Below are positions 1 through 6,502 of a stretch of 10,170 nucleotides of DNA, one piece after another. The position numbers were made by a program, and so were the translations under genes. The notes below the pieces were generated by a model. It worked only from the letters and a program-made list of their open reading frames with translations, was not told the origin of the DNA and did not search any database. Every line of letters starts with the position of its first letter. The first letter of the stretch is position 1. Source of the DNA: Spirochaetia bacterium (GTDB lineage: Bacteria > Spirochaetota > Spirochaetia > Treponematales > Breznakiellaceae); assembly GCA_025997715.1 (NCBI GenBank), contig BNUY01000116.1:1-10170 (forward strand). Reading direction: 5' to 3'.

Positions 1-59
1 ATCCGACATGCCTATAGTTTAGGGCTTTTGAAGAACCTTGACAATACGCAGGGGGTACA

Positions 60-368
60 CTAAAGGTACTTTGATACCAGGTTGATGATCGTTTCCCGCG
101 CTTTTTGGCGTTGTTCATCCGCAGGGCTGAAAAGGACGGCGGGACTTATCTGCAAGGCGCCGCATATCTTCAAAATCGTGTACAAGTTCGGTATTCGCTT
201 ACCCGTTTCGATGTAATGGACCTGATTTTGGGATAATCCTGCCAGATAAGACAGGTCCATCTGTGAAATACGGGCCTTCTCCCGCTCTTCCCGCAAACGA
301 ACCGCCAGTTGCCGTATTTGGGCCTCTATCTCCCCCATATCTTCAATATAATCTGTCGGATTCACCAT
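60..368 (-). CDS. XRE-family helix-turn-helix transcriptional regulator
   Basis: A 102-residue cytoplasmic DNA-binding protein, probably a repressor. One Cro/C1-type helix-turn-helix spans about residues 23-80. The recognition part is SQMDLSYLAGLSQNQVHYIE (residues 35-54), followed by the typical TGKRIPNLYTILKICGAL stretch. The N-terminal 20 residues are acidic and the C-terminal 20 look helical; no second domain is seen. The only upstream in-frame ATG is at 366-368. Its best Shine-Dalgarno, AGGTGG (385-390), is 16 nt away, which is long, and a five-codon mini-ORF (362-379) sits at the ideal distance instead. The Met at residue 11 is an alternative start. The gene is divergent from the lipoprotein gene, so it may control that gene or itself; a TATAAT box with an overlapping small inverted repeat lies upstream. 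The family call is firm; the target is unknown. Confidence 0.88.
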   Translation of the reverse strand: MVNPTDYIEDMGEIEAQIRQLAVRLREEREKARISQMDLSYLAGLSQNQVHYIETGKRIPNLYTILKICGALQISPAVLFSPADEQRQKARETIINLVSKYL

Positions 369-379
369 TTTATGTACAT
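362..379 (-). other. Five-codon mini-ORF overlapping the XRE start
   Basis: On the minus strand an ATG (377-379) lies 5 nt after AGGTGG (385-390) and opens a frame reading MYIKW then TGA (362-364). The start codon of the regulator (366-368) lies inside it in another frame. This is seen directly. A role in translational coupling or attenuation is inference, and chance is possible at this length. Confidence 0.3.
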
Positions 380-410
380 TATTACCACCTTTTTATATTG
401 CCAAAATGTA

Positions 411-423
411 ATTATAGGTATAA
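411..423 (-). promoter_or_regulatory. Probable -10 box and inverted repeat upstream of the XRE gene
   Basis: Reading the minus strand, a perfect TATAAT (411-416) lies about 43 nt upstream of the regulator start. It overlaps the inverted repeat TTATA-CC-TATAA (412-423), a plausible autorepression site. No good -35 hexamer is seen at 16-18 bp, so a sigma-70 assignment rests mainly on the -10 box. The operator role is inference from the general habit of small XRE repressors. Confidence 0.4.
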
Positions 424-576
424 GATATTTACACAATTAGGTACTTTTCCCTTCCCTTGGGTGATTGATGGGGAGAGGCATTGGAAAAGGGGAATTTTTT
501 ACGCTATTTATGGTAAGATGTTGTCCGTCGGATAGATACAAAAGTCATGCGGACTTTAAGCGCAAAGGAGCGTTTT

Positions 577-1788
577 ATGAAAAAGAGGACGGTTTTAACG
601 GGCATTATCAGCCTTTTGCTGGTATTCGGGATGGTTCTTGTTGCTTGTGATACTGGAACAAACGGCGGGGGTGGCGATGAGATACCGCTCGGTTCGCCCA
701 AGTCCCAGTTGTATAGCGTTAGCGGGGTAACGGAAACGCTGGAAAATGCGGGAGCAACGCTTGAAGACAATCTGAATTGGCTGGACGATTACGCAGTGGC
801 GAATGGCGACTACATCATCAAGGTGAGCGCGAGTGGAAGCATGGACGATATAGAATTAATGTCGTGGAGTCTTGCGAACAATGTGGACATCACCCTTACC
901 ACCGTGGGTGCGGCGGAGGTGATCATCGGCTTGAAGTCCAACGGCAGGCTATTTACCGTGGGAGACTGGGAAGGAGGGGATAACATTACCCTCACGCTGG
1001 ATGGCAGCATTACCCTTCGGGGCAAGTCGAGCAATGTTTGTGAACTGGTGCGGGTAAACAAGGACGCCGAGCTGGTGCTGACCGGAAACGCGAAGATTAC
1101 CGGCAATAACTCAGGCGGCGGCGTGCAGGCGGAGGATGGTGGTAAAATCACGATGTCAGGCGGCAAAATCAGCGGCAACAACGGCGGCGGCGTGAAGGTG
1201 GAGGACAATGCAACATTCACCATGAACAACGGCACAATCAGCGGCAACACCAGCGTCTGGGGCGGCGGCGGCGTGTGTGTGCGTGACTCGGGCACGATAT
1301 TCACGATGAACGGCGGCACAATCAGCGGCAACAAAGCCGAGAGAGGCGGCGGTGTGGGGGTGGAGCGCGGTGCTTTTGCCCTGTCCATCGGAACCATCAG
1401 TAATAACACGGCCAGTCAGGGCGGCGGCGTGGGTATATCGGGTTCTGGCTCTTCTTTTACCATGACCGGTGGAACGATCAGCGGGAATACCGCCAGCAAT
1501 GACTATGGCTTCGCCGGCGGAGGCCTATATGTGTTCAGCAAGCCCGGAGAAGTAAGTACTTTTAACAAGACCGGCGGTATTATATACGGCGATACCGACA
1601 ATATCCATACCCCCGGTTCAACTGAGAACACGGTAGTCAATGGAGCGTTTGGTGGTCATGCGGTATGGCTCTATACACTAAATGGCACCGACAATCAGTT
1701 GCGGAATGCCGACGCCGGTCCAAGTGTTAATGTGTCCTGGGACGGTACTACCCCGATAGGGTTCGACGCATCTACGCCTTGGGGTTAA
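577..1788 (+). CDS. Putative surface lipoprotein with parallel β-helix repeats
   Basis: A 403-residue exported lipoprotein. The ATG at 577 is preferred over an in-frame ATG at 547 because AAAGGAG (564-570) lies 6 nt before it and the signal peptide then begins MKKRTVLTG. The hydrophobic stretch ends in a lipobox, LVAC, with the lipidated Cys at residue 24. A Gly-rich linker follows (DTGTNGGGGDE). Residues 25-173 are a β-rich region of unknown family. Residues 174-335 hold about six rungs of 23-35 residues built on the pattern ISGNxAxxGGGVxV...FTMxGGT, typical of right-handed parallel β-helix repeats. The last 65 residues lack the repeat. No autotransporter barrel or LPXTG-like anchor is present, so attachment is by lipid. 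Family knowledge suggests carbohydrate or matrix contact at the cell surface; the ligand is unknown. It is likely monocistronic, with a terminator at 1851-1881. No convincing promoter was found in 424-563. Confidence 0.85.
   Translation: MKKRTVLTGIISLLLVFGMVLVACDTGTNGGGGDEIPLGSPKSQLYSVSGVTETLENAGATLEDNLNWLDDYAVANGDYIIKVSASGSMDDIELMSWSLANNVDITLTTVGAAEVIIGLKSNGRLFTVGDWEGGDNITLTLDGSITLRGKSSNVCELVRVNKDAELVLTGNAKITGNNSGGGVQAEDGGKITMSGGKISGNNGGGVKVEDNATFTMNNGTISGNTSVWGGGGVCVRDSGTIFTMNGGTISGNKAERGGGVGVERGAFALSIGTISNNTASQGGGVGISGSGSSFTMTGGTISGNTASNDYGFAGGGLYVFSKPGEVSTFNKTGGIIYGDTDNIHTPGSTENTVVNGAFGGHAVWLYTLNGTDNQLRNADAGPSVNVSWDGTTPIGFDASTPWG
1096..1600 (+). repeat. In-gene tandem β-helix repeat array
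   Basis: Degenerate DNA repeats of roughly 70-105 bp encode the β-helix rungs. The core GGCACAATCAGCGGCAACA recurs near 1231 and 1315, with weaker copies near 1160, 1395 and 1470. The runs of GGCGGC make the region prone to slippage, so copy number may vary between strains; that last point is inference. Confidence 0.7.
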
Positions 1789-1850
1789 ACGTCGTCCAGA
1801 CGGGGCGGTTTCCCCGAAGGAGCGCAGTGGCGCCTGACACCAAATTGTAT

Positions 1851-1881
1851 AACCGCCTCCCGCCTGGGGGGCGGTTTTTTT
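1851..1881 (+). terminator. Intrinsic terminator of the lipoprotein gene
   Basis: AACCGCC (1851-1857) pairs with GGCGGTT (1870-1876). A T·G wobble and CCC/GGG extend this to an 11-bp stem with a GCCT loop (1862-1865). Seven T residues (1875-1881) follow. It lies 63 nt after the stop codon. Confidence 0.88.
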
Positions 1882-1918
1882 AGGGGGTATGCGATGCCTT
1901 GCTCAATTCCTCTCAAAT

Positions 1919-2048
1919 GAGCTGGTTCCAAAATAGAAAAACCCGTCCGCGAATTACGCGAATGGGCGCGAATAAAACATCAAATATTTATATTATTCGC
2001 GTTTCTTCGCGTCCATTCGCGGACAAATTCTTATTTTGGAACTGGTTC
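1919..2048. repeat. 130-bp imperfect palindromic intergenic element with 10-bp CGCGAA periodicity
   Basis: The outer arms are GAGCTGGTTCCAAAATAGAA (1919-1938) and, on the other strand, GAACCAGTTCCAAAATAAGAA (2028-2048). The inner arms both start GTCCGCGAAT on their own strand and carry CGCGAA at 10-bp intervals three times each (about 1944-1975 and 1996-2024). About 20 bp of AT-rich sequence separates them. There is no transposase and no clear target-site duplication. It resembles a REP/MITE-like dispersed palindrome. A longer open frame that runs through it is incidental. Confidence 0.75.
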
Positions 2049-2055
2049 AAATGGG

Positions 2056-2108
2056 TATTTTACCGGTCATTGATAGTATTAAAACATGGCTGGGGGGATA
2101 CGTGTATG
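2056..2108 (+). repeat. Leader block, copy 1 (upstream of first 30-residue peptide)
   Basis: The motifs in order are TATTTT (2056-2061), CGGTC (2064-2068), TATTAAA (2077-2083), ATG (2086-2088) and TGGGGGGAT (2091-2099), then the peptide ATG at 2106. The same series recurs at 2375-2419. Spacings TATTAAA-2-ATG-2-TGGGGGGAT are identical in both copies. The G-run probably serves as ribosome binding site through G·U pairing. An overlapping frame from ATG 2051 to the stop at 2188 (45 codons) also passes through this block and reads IKTWLGG. Confidence 0.6.
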
Positions 2109-2198
2109 ATGTGGCAAATTATTCTGACAATAGCTCTTTTGGTGTCAAGCGGCCTGCTTTTCTATGCAGCGCACAAGCTGAGAAATAGTAAGCGGTAA
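2106..2198 (+). CDS. 30-residue single-span membrane peptide, unit 1
   Basis: A short frame of 30 codons. It starts with a double ATG (2106, 2109), 7 nt after GGGGGGA (2092-2098). Residues 3-22 form one hydrophobic helix (WQIILTIALLVSSGLLFYAA), followed by the basic tail HKLRNSKR, which suggests N-out, C-in insertion. It shares a Y-x-x-H motif at the helix end, and a KR terminus, with the peptide of unit 2; otherwise the two sequences are only loosely similar. Possible roles are a type I toxin-like peptide or a small membrane regulator. No family could be recognised. Support comes from the duplicated leader, the placement between a leader and a terminator (2251-2290), and the clean length match with unit 2. 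The same DNA carries an overlapping 45-codon frame (2051-2188), so the coding frame needs proof. Confidence 0.5.
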   Translation: MMWQIILTIALLVSSGLLFYAAHKLRNSKR

Positions 2199-2250
2199 TT
2201 AAAGGTGAGGGTTTACGCAAAGGTGACACACCGGTTTTAGGTACTATTAA

Positions 2251-2290
2251 GCCATCCTCCAGGGCCGCACGGCCCGGCGGGTGGCTTTTT
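2251..2290 (+). terminator. Intrinsic terminator after unit 1
   Basis: GCCATCC (2251-2257) pairs with GGGTGGC (2279-2285), including one T·G wobble. An inner stem GGGCC/GGCCC (2262-2266 and 2271-2275) closes on a GCAC loop. Five T residues (2286-2290) follow. It separates the transcripts of units 1 and 2. Confidence 0.75.
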
Positions 2291-2311
2291 ATAACAAATA
2301 TGCAAAAAGGC

Positions 2312-2341
2312 TTGACAGCCGATTTAATGAGCCGATACTAT
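2312..2341 (+). promoter_or_regulatory. Sigma-70-type promoter of unit 2
   Basis: A perfect TTGACA (2312-2317) is followed 18 bp later by TACTAT (2336-2341), inside TACTATAAA. The same TACTATAAA string forms the -10 region of the ABC operon promoter in this window. GATACT at 16-bp spacing is an alternative -10. The expected start is near 2347, giving a leader of about 70 nt before the peptide ATG at 2417. Confidence 0.65.
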
Positions 2342-2357
2342 AAAAATTGAACTGCTG

Positions 2358-2383
2358 GCCAAAATCGCTACGATTATTTTGGC
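2358..2383 (+). ncRNA. Leader hairpin in the 5' UTR of unit 2
   Basis: GCCAAAATCG (2358-2367) and CGATTATTTTGGC (2371-2383) are complementary apart from a 3-nt bulge, with a CTA loop. A second small stem, GGCG-GT-CGCC, overlaps at 2381-2390. It lies between the predicted transcription start and the G-rich ribosome site. A regulatory function is inference. Confidence 0.4.
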
Positions 2384-2419
2384 GGTCGCCACTATTAAAG
2401 AATGTTTGGGGGGATTATG
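2375..2419 (+). repeat. Leader block, copy 2 (upstream of second 30-residue peptide)
   Basis: The same ordered motifs as copy 1 occur: TATTTT (2375-2380), CGGTC (2383-2387), TATTAAA (2393-2399), ATG (2402-2404) and TGGGGGGAT (2407-2415), then ATG at 2417. A frame open from 2331 reads IKECLGGL here and ends with a TGA that overlaps the peptide start (ATGA). It has no ATG of its own. Confidence 0.6.
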
Positions 2420-2509
2420 AACGTTATTTTAGCTGTTTTAAGCGTATTTTTAATAATTTACTGCGTTCACGGGATTATCACAAAAATCGTCGAGATAAAA
2501 AAGCGCTAA
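2417..2509 (+). CDS. 30-residue single-span membrane peptide, unit 2
   Basis: Thirty codons starting with ATG directly after TGGGGGGATT; the G-run ends 3 nt before the ATG, which is close for a Shine-Dalgarno. Residues 2-22 are hydrophobic (NVILAVLSVFLIIYCVHGII) and the tail, TKIVEIKKR, is basic, so a single helix with cytoplasmic C-terminus is expected. It has its own promoter (2312-2341), a structured leader and a duplicated leader block. It shares exact length, the Y-x-x-H motif and the KR end with unit 1. No known family was recognised. Type I toxins are also short hydrophobic helices with basic tails, so that is one reading; a small regulatory subunit of a membrane protein is another. 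It converges with the ABC permease, whose stop lies 25 nt away, and no clear terminator is seen between them. Confidence 0.55.
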   Translation: MNVILAVLSVFLIIYCVHGIITKIVEIKKR

Positions 2510-2534
2510 ACCGTTTCCCCCGCATCCTCTTCCG

Positions 2535-5500
2535 TCAGTCCACGGCTTTCATGGATTCCGCCATCTTTATATTCCTGATTTTCCTCAGCATCAGAAGATC
2601 TACCAGCGCGGAAAAGCCCATGGTTATCAGTGCGGAAAGAACAAAGCTGAGGGGGGCCACTTCCCGGCCAAACATGAGGTCCGTGTTTTCCGCCACCGAA
2701 ATGATAAAGGCGTGCAGGGGGATGCCAATGAGCAGCCCCGCAAGGGCGCCGACAATACTGAGGATGGTGATCTCCCGGAAAATGTAGGCCGCCGCCTCCC
2801 CCTGGTGGAACCCCAGCACCCTGATGGCGGCCAGCTCCCGGCTGCGCTCGTTGATGTTAATATAGGTAAGGTTGTAAAGCACTATCATGGCGAGCCCCCC
2901 GGCGGCGGCGATGAGGATCAGCACCACCAGGCTGATGCTTGCCAACAGGTTGTTGTAGGAAGTCTGCACATGGGCGGTAAATTCCGCTCCCGTAACCAGA
3001 TCACTTTCCAGGATACGGGTTATGATAGCATCATAGATGCCGGCGTCCCGGGCGGAAACCTTTACACCGGTTTTTACCAACAGCGTATCGTAACTCAGGC
3101 TGTCCGGGCTGCCGCCGAAAACCGCCTGATATGCCGCCGGTCCCAGGTAGCAATAATTACCCACGTAGTTTTCGGTGATCCCCGTAAGGACAAAATCCCC
3201 CCTTCTCCCGTCAGCGTTTTCCAGGGTAAAGCGGTCACCCGGCGCAAGCTTCAAAACGGCGGCCATTTTTTCGGTCAGTACCGCAGAGTCCGCAGTAAAA
3301 CTAATGGGCATGTTCGTAGTTCTGTTCACAAGCCTGATAAAGTCCCCCAGGGTTTCCGGGTTTTCGGGGATATACAGTACGGCGCTGATCCGCTGCTCCC
3401 CATGGATGATATAGGCGTTATTGATATGGAGCGCCATATAGCCGCCGGGGTGGATCGCCTGCGTATCGGAGAGATAGGTATGGATGATTTCATCCCTGGA
3501 AGCAGCAGTACCCTTGTCCAATTCAAGGCGCAGATCGTAGGTAAAGATGTCTTCAAACTGGGTGCGGGCTATGTAGACCAGGGAATCCCGCAGGCCGAAA
3601 CCGGTAAGCATCAGGGCGGTACAGCCGGCAATCCCGGTGACGGTCATGAAAAAATGTTTTTTATACCGCATAAGGTTGCGGGCGGTAACCTTGTAGGTAA
3701 ACTTCATGTGCTTCCAGATGAAGGGCAGGGATTCCAGGAATATCCGCTTCCCCGCCCGGGGTGGTTTTTGCCGCATAAGCGCCGAGGGCTTTTCCCAGAG
3801 GGAACTGTAAGAGGCATAGACCGTGGCGCCCATGGTGCACAGCAATACTGCGCCGCAGGCCATAAGGCCGAAGGACCAGTTTAGTTCCAACACCAAAGGG
3901 GGCAGCCGGTACATGGTCCCAAAGGCATTGTAGATGATCAGCGGGAGGCCCCAAAAGCCCGATATCATCCCTACGGCGGAACCGAGGATGCCGGTGATCC
4001 CGCAGTAAACCAGGTATTTGGCGGCGATTACCCGTTTTTTATACCCCAGGGCTTTAAGGACGCCGATTTGTGTCCGCTCTTCCTCCACCATCCGGGTCAT
4101 GGTGGTCAGTACCACCAGGAGCGCCACCAGCAGGAAAAATAGGGGGAACACCCGGGCAAGGTCGGCAATCTTTTCGACATTGGCCCGGTAGGTTGCGCAG
4201 CCCACATTGGCGTTACGGTCCAGCACATACCACTGGGGCTTGTCGATATCGACCTGCCGCCGGGCCGCAAGCAAATCCTCCTCCCCCTGCCGAAGCTGCC
4301 TCTCCGCATCATTCAGGGCTACCGCGTACTCCGCTTCCCCCTCCGCAAGCTCCCGCCGGGCTTCCTGCAATTTGAGAAACCCGGCGGCAATCTCCGCCTC
4401 GGCCGCATCAAGTTCCGCCGCCGCCCGGGCGAATTCCGCATCCGCCTGAGCCCTGCCCTGTTCCAGTAATACCCGGCCCTGGCGCAGTTCCGCTTCCTTC
4501 GCCGTAAGCAGGGCACTCCCCTCTTCCCATGCCTTCAACCCCGCATCGTATTGGGCCACCCCTTCCCGCCCCCGTGCGGTACCCATCGCGGCGCGGGACC
4601 CCCGGGCCTTCTCCACCTCATCCCGGGCCGCATCAAGCTGCGCCTTGCTTTCCGCCAGCTTCCGCTTCCCTGCGGCGATTTCGGTTTCCCCACTACGGAG
4701 GCGCGCTTCATTGTCCGCCAGTTCCTTCTTTACCCGCTCCTGCTCTTCCGCAAGGGTCAGGCGGCCCTTCGCAATACGGTCCTCGCCGTCCTTCAGTTCA
4801 GCTTCTCCCGCCGCTATCTCCGCCGCCCCATTGTCCAGCTTCTTCCGGCCCGCCGCCAATTCCTCCCCCGCGTTCATCCTGGCCTGCTCATAGTCCCCGG
4901 TTCCCCTATCGACTTCGGCAAGGATATCCTCATGCCGGATACGGGAACGCTCATTCCCCAGGGTTTCTATTTTCGTTACGGCGGCATCAACAAATTCCTG
5001 ATAGGGATCGGTAAAGGCGGTAAAGCACCGCGTCCCGGCCAGGGTCAGGTAGACATCGGTGTAGACCGGCAGGGCAAAGCTGCTGCCCCGAACGTAGAGC
5101 GCCGTCCCCAGCCGGCCATTACCAATGCCGGTGGGTTCCCGATCAAAGGAAATAAACAGGGGGCTCCTCACTATCCCGGTGACGGTATACGTGCCCACCC
5201 GGTAGATTTCCTGCTCGCCAAGGGCGGCATCGACCGGCGAAAAGGTATCACCGATGCTGAAATCACCGAAATACCCACCACCCTGCTGCACCAGACATTC
5301 ATCGTCCCGTTCGGGAAGCCGGCCCGCCACGAGTTCTATCTTGTTTACAAACGTTGGATCGTCTGCATCGTCCAGGGGCAGCCCGTAGATCCGGGCGGCG
5401 AGCACTTCATCCGCACGGGTTCTGACCAGGGAATCCATCACATAGGCAGGGAGTACCAAGGCGGTTTCATCCAGGGATTCCAGGGCTTCAACATCCCCGG

Positions 5501-5726
5501 CGGTGATGCCCATGGTTGCCTTGATGAAAATGTCCATCATATTGGTTTCCCGAAAGTACCTGTCCATGGATAGCTTCATGTCCGGGGTGGTCGCCAGAAG
5601 CCCGGCGAGAAACCCTACCCCCAGGGCTACGATGGCGAAGATAGCCACAAAGCGGCTCAGGGTGCCGCGAATCTCCCGGAGTATAGTTTTTATATATGTT
5701 TTACCGAAACCGAAGGGAAAGCTCAT
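2535..5726 (-). CDS. ABC transporter permease, FtsX/MacB type, with long coiled coil
   Basis: An inner-membrane permease of 1063 residues, partner of the ATPase upstream. The start is taken at ATG 5724-5726, which overlaps the ATPase stop as TAATG; a GTG at 5730-5732 would add two residues. TM1 (about 26-46) is followed by a periplasmic β-rich part (to about 250) and a long Ala/Glu/Gly coiled coil (about 280-492). Next comes a first FtsX domain with three helices (about 527-546, 573-598, 618-641), including VEEERTQIGVLKALGY. A further helix (about 692-712) leads to a second periplasmic domain (about 713-920). A second FtsX domain (about 924-1048) contains ININERSRELAAIRVLGF. The layout fits the type VII (MacB/LolCE) mechanotransmission class, which moves substrates from the periplasmic side. 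The coiled coil is extra relative to MacB. No adaptor or outer-membrane factor gene is nearby; the substrate is unknown. Confidence 0.92.
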   Translation of the reverse strand: MSFPFGFGKTYIKTILREIRGTLSRFVAIFAIVALGVGFLAGLLATTPDMKLSMDRYFRETNMMDIFIKATMGITAGDVEALESLDETALVLPAYVMDSLVRTRADEVLAARIYGLPLDDADDPTFVNKIELVAGRLPERDDECLVQQGGGYFGDFSIGDTFSPVDAALGEQEIYRVGTYTVTGIVRSPLFISFDREPTGIGNGRLGTALYVRGSSFALPVYTDVYLTLAGTRCFTAFTDPYQEFVDAAVTKIETLGNERSRIRHEDILAEVDRGTGDYEQARMNAGEELAAGRKKLDNGAAEIAAGEAELKDGEDRIAKGRLTLAEEQERVKKELADNEARLRSGETEIAAGKRKLAESKAQLDAARDEVEKARGSRAAMGTARGREGVAQYDAGLKAWEEGSALLTAKEAELRQGRVLLEQGRAQADAEFARAAAELDAAEAEIAAGFLKLQEARRELAEGEAEYAVALNDAERQLRQGEEDLLAARRQVDIDKPQWYVLDRNANVGCATYRANVEKIADLARVFPLFFLLVALLVVLTTMTRMVEEERTQIGVLKALGYKKRVIAAKYLVYCGITGILGSAVGMISGFWGLPLIIYNAFGTMYRLPPLVLELNWSFGLMACGAVLLCTMGATVYASYSSLWEKPSALMRQKPPRAGKRIFLESLPFIWKHMKFTYKVTARNLMRYKKHFFMTVTGIAGCTALMLTGFGLRDSLVYIARTQFEDIFTYDLRLELDKGTAASRDEIIHTYLSDTQAIHPGGYMALHINNAYIIHGEQRISAVLYIPENPETLGDFIRLVNRTTNMPISFTADSAVLTEKMAAVLKLAPGDRFTLENADGRRGDFVLTGITENYVGNYCYLGPAAYQAVFGGSPDSLSYDTLLVKTGVKVSARDAGIYDAIITRILESDLVTGAEFTAHVQTSYNNLLASISLVVLILIAAAGGLAMIVLYNLTYININERSRELAAIRVLGFHQGEAAAYIFREITILSIVGALAGLLIGIPLHAFIISVAENTDLMFGREVAPLSFVLSALITMGFSALVDLLMLRKIRNIKMAESMKAVD

Positions 5727-6427
5727 TACCACTCGATCATTTCTACCGGCAGCGGGTTAGGGTTCCGTTCAATTTTTACGATTCCCCCATTTTTTAACTG
5801 AATCACCCGGTCCGCCATCCCCGCAATGGCATGGTTATGGGTAATCACGATCACGGTCTTCCCGGTTTGCCGGCAGCTCCCCTGTAAAAGCCTGAGTATG
5901 GTCTTCCCCGTTTCGTAGTCCAGGGCCCCCGTCGGTTCATCGCAGAGCAAAATCTTGGGGTTCTTCGCCAGGGCCCGGGCAATGGCGACCCGTTGTTGTT
6001 CCCCTCCGGAAAGCTGGCCGGGAAAATTACCCATCCGTTCCGCCAGCCCCACCGCCGCCAGGGTACTCCGGGGGTCCCGGCAGTCGGTGCAAATCTCTGC
6101 GGCAAGTTCCACGTTTTCCAGGGCGGTAAGGTTCTGGATAAGGTTGTAAAACTGAAACACAAAGCCCACATCGTACCGGCGGTAATCCGTAAGCTGTCGT
6201 TCGGTCAGTGCGCTGATCTCCCGGCCATCCAGGGAAATCGTCCCTTCATCGCAGGAATCCATCCCCCCCAGCATATTGAGGAGGGTGGTTTTCCCCGCGC
6301 CGCTGGGCCCCAGGATCACACAAAATTCGCTTTTTTCAATCTCAAAGCTTATATGGTCCGCCGCGTGGATCCGGGTTTCGCCTGTGTTGTAATACTTGCA
6401 CACCCCACGAAATTCGATATAGCCCAT
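5726..6427 (-). CDS. ABC transporter ATP-binding protein (LolD/MacB-type)
   Basis: A 233-residue cytoplasmic ATPase that drives the permease encoded downstream. All motifs are intact: Walker A GPSGAGKT (40-47), Q-loop Gln92 in FVFQFYNL, signature LSGGEQQR (139-146), Walker [13 protein letters not shown] with D163 and E164, and H-loop His197 in ITHNH. The length equals a single nucleotide-binding domain, so this is a separate subunit, not a MacB-like fusion. The last codon and stop overlap the permease start, which implies coupled translation. The ATG at 6425-6427 lies only 8 nt after the predicted -10 box, with no Shine-Dalgarno, so the message may be leaderless or nearly so. The family call is certain; the exact substrate class (lipoprotein, peptide or drug) cannot be read from the ATPase. 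Confidence 0.95.
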   Translation of the reverse strand: MGYIEFRGVCKYYNTGETRIHAADHISFEIEKSEFCVILGPSGAGKTTLLNMLGGMDSCDEGTISLDGREISALTERQLTDYRRYDVGFVFQFYNLIQNLTALENVELAAEICTDCRDPRSTLAAVGLAERMGNFPGQLSGGEQQRVAIARALAKNPKILLCDEPTGALDYETGKTILRLLQGSCRQTGKTVIVITHNHAIAGMADRVIQLKNGGIVKIERNPNPLPVEMIEW

Positions 6428-6435
6428 ATCTGTTT

Positions 6436-6464
6436 ATAGTACCGATAAAATCCCATTTTGTCAG
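6436..6464 (-). promoter_or_regulatory. Promoter of the ABC operon
   Basis: On the minus strand CTGACA (6459-6464), TTGACA with one change, is separated by exactly 17 bp from TACTAT (6436-6441), inside TACTATAAA. The ATPase ATG follows the -10 box by 8 nt. Its -35 hexamer is the complement of the -35 proposed for the divergent gene. Confidence 0.6.
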
Positions 6465-6488
6465 TATTGCCACAAGCGCCCGGATAAT
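6458..6488 (+). promoter_or_regulatory. Possible promoter of the DUF4105 gene
   Basis: TTGTCA (6458-6463, five of six consensus bases) and GATAAT (6483-6488, five of six) are 19 bp apart, which is longer than ideal. The start codon is 14 nt past the -10 box. The -35 overlaps that of the divergent ABC promoter. Confidence 0.4.
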
Positions 6489-6502
6489 GCAAAATAGAGT
6501 CT

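Noticed and set aside
38..66. TTGACA at 38-43 as a plus-strand promoter
   Set aside because: The base string at the -10 distance (TAAAGG) is poor and it would read into the antisense of the XRE gene.
481..540. Candidate promoter elements for the lipoprotein gene (TTGGAA, TAAGAT, GATACA)
   Set aside because: No pair of hexamers shows both acceptable match and spacing.
810..1409. 199-codon minus-strand frame opposite the lipoprotein gene
   Set aside because: Low-complexity Pro/Leu translation of the complement of GGC-rich repeats.
1899..2198. A 99-codon plus-strand frame covering the palindrome and the first small peptide
   Set aside because: Its first two thirds translate the inverted repeat and have no ribosome site; only the last 30 codons (from 2106) look real.
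2201..2226. Direct repeat AAAGGTGA (2201-2208 and 2219-2226)
   Set aside because: Two 8-bp copies with no start codon at a useful distance and no further copies; likely chance.
2712..3884. Long plus-strand frame (390 codons) opposite the ABC permease, and a similar one at 4551-5573
   Set aside because: Antisense shadows of a GC-rich gene; the permease on the minus strand has clear domain motifs.
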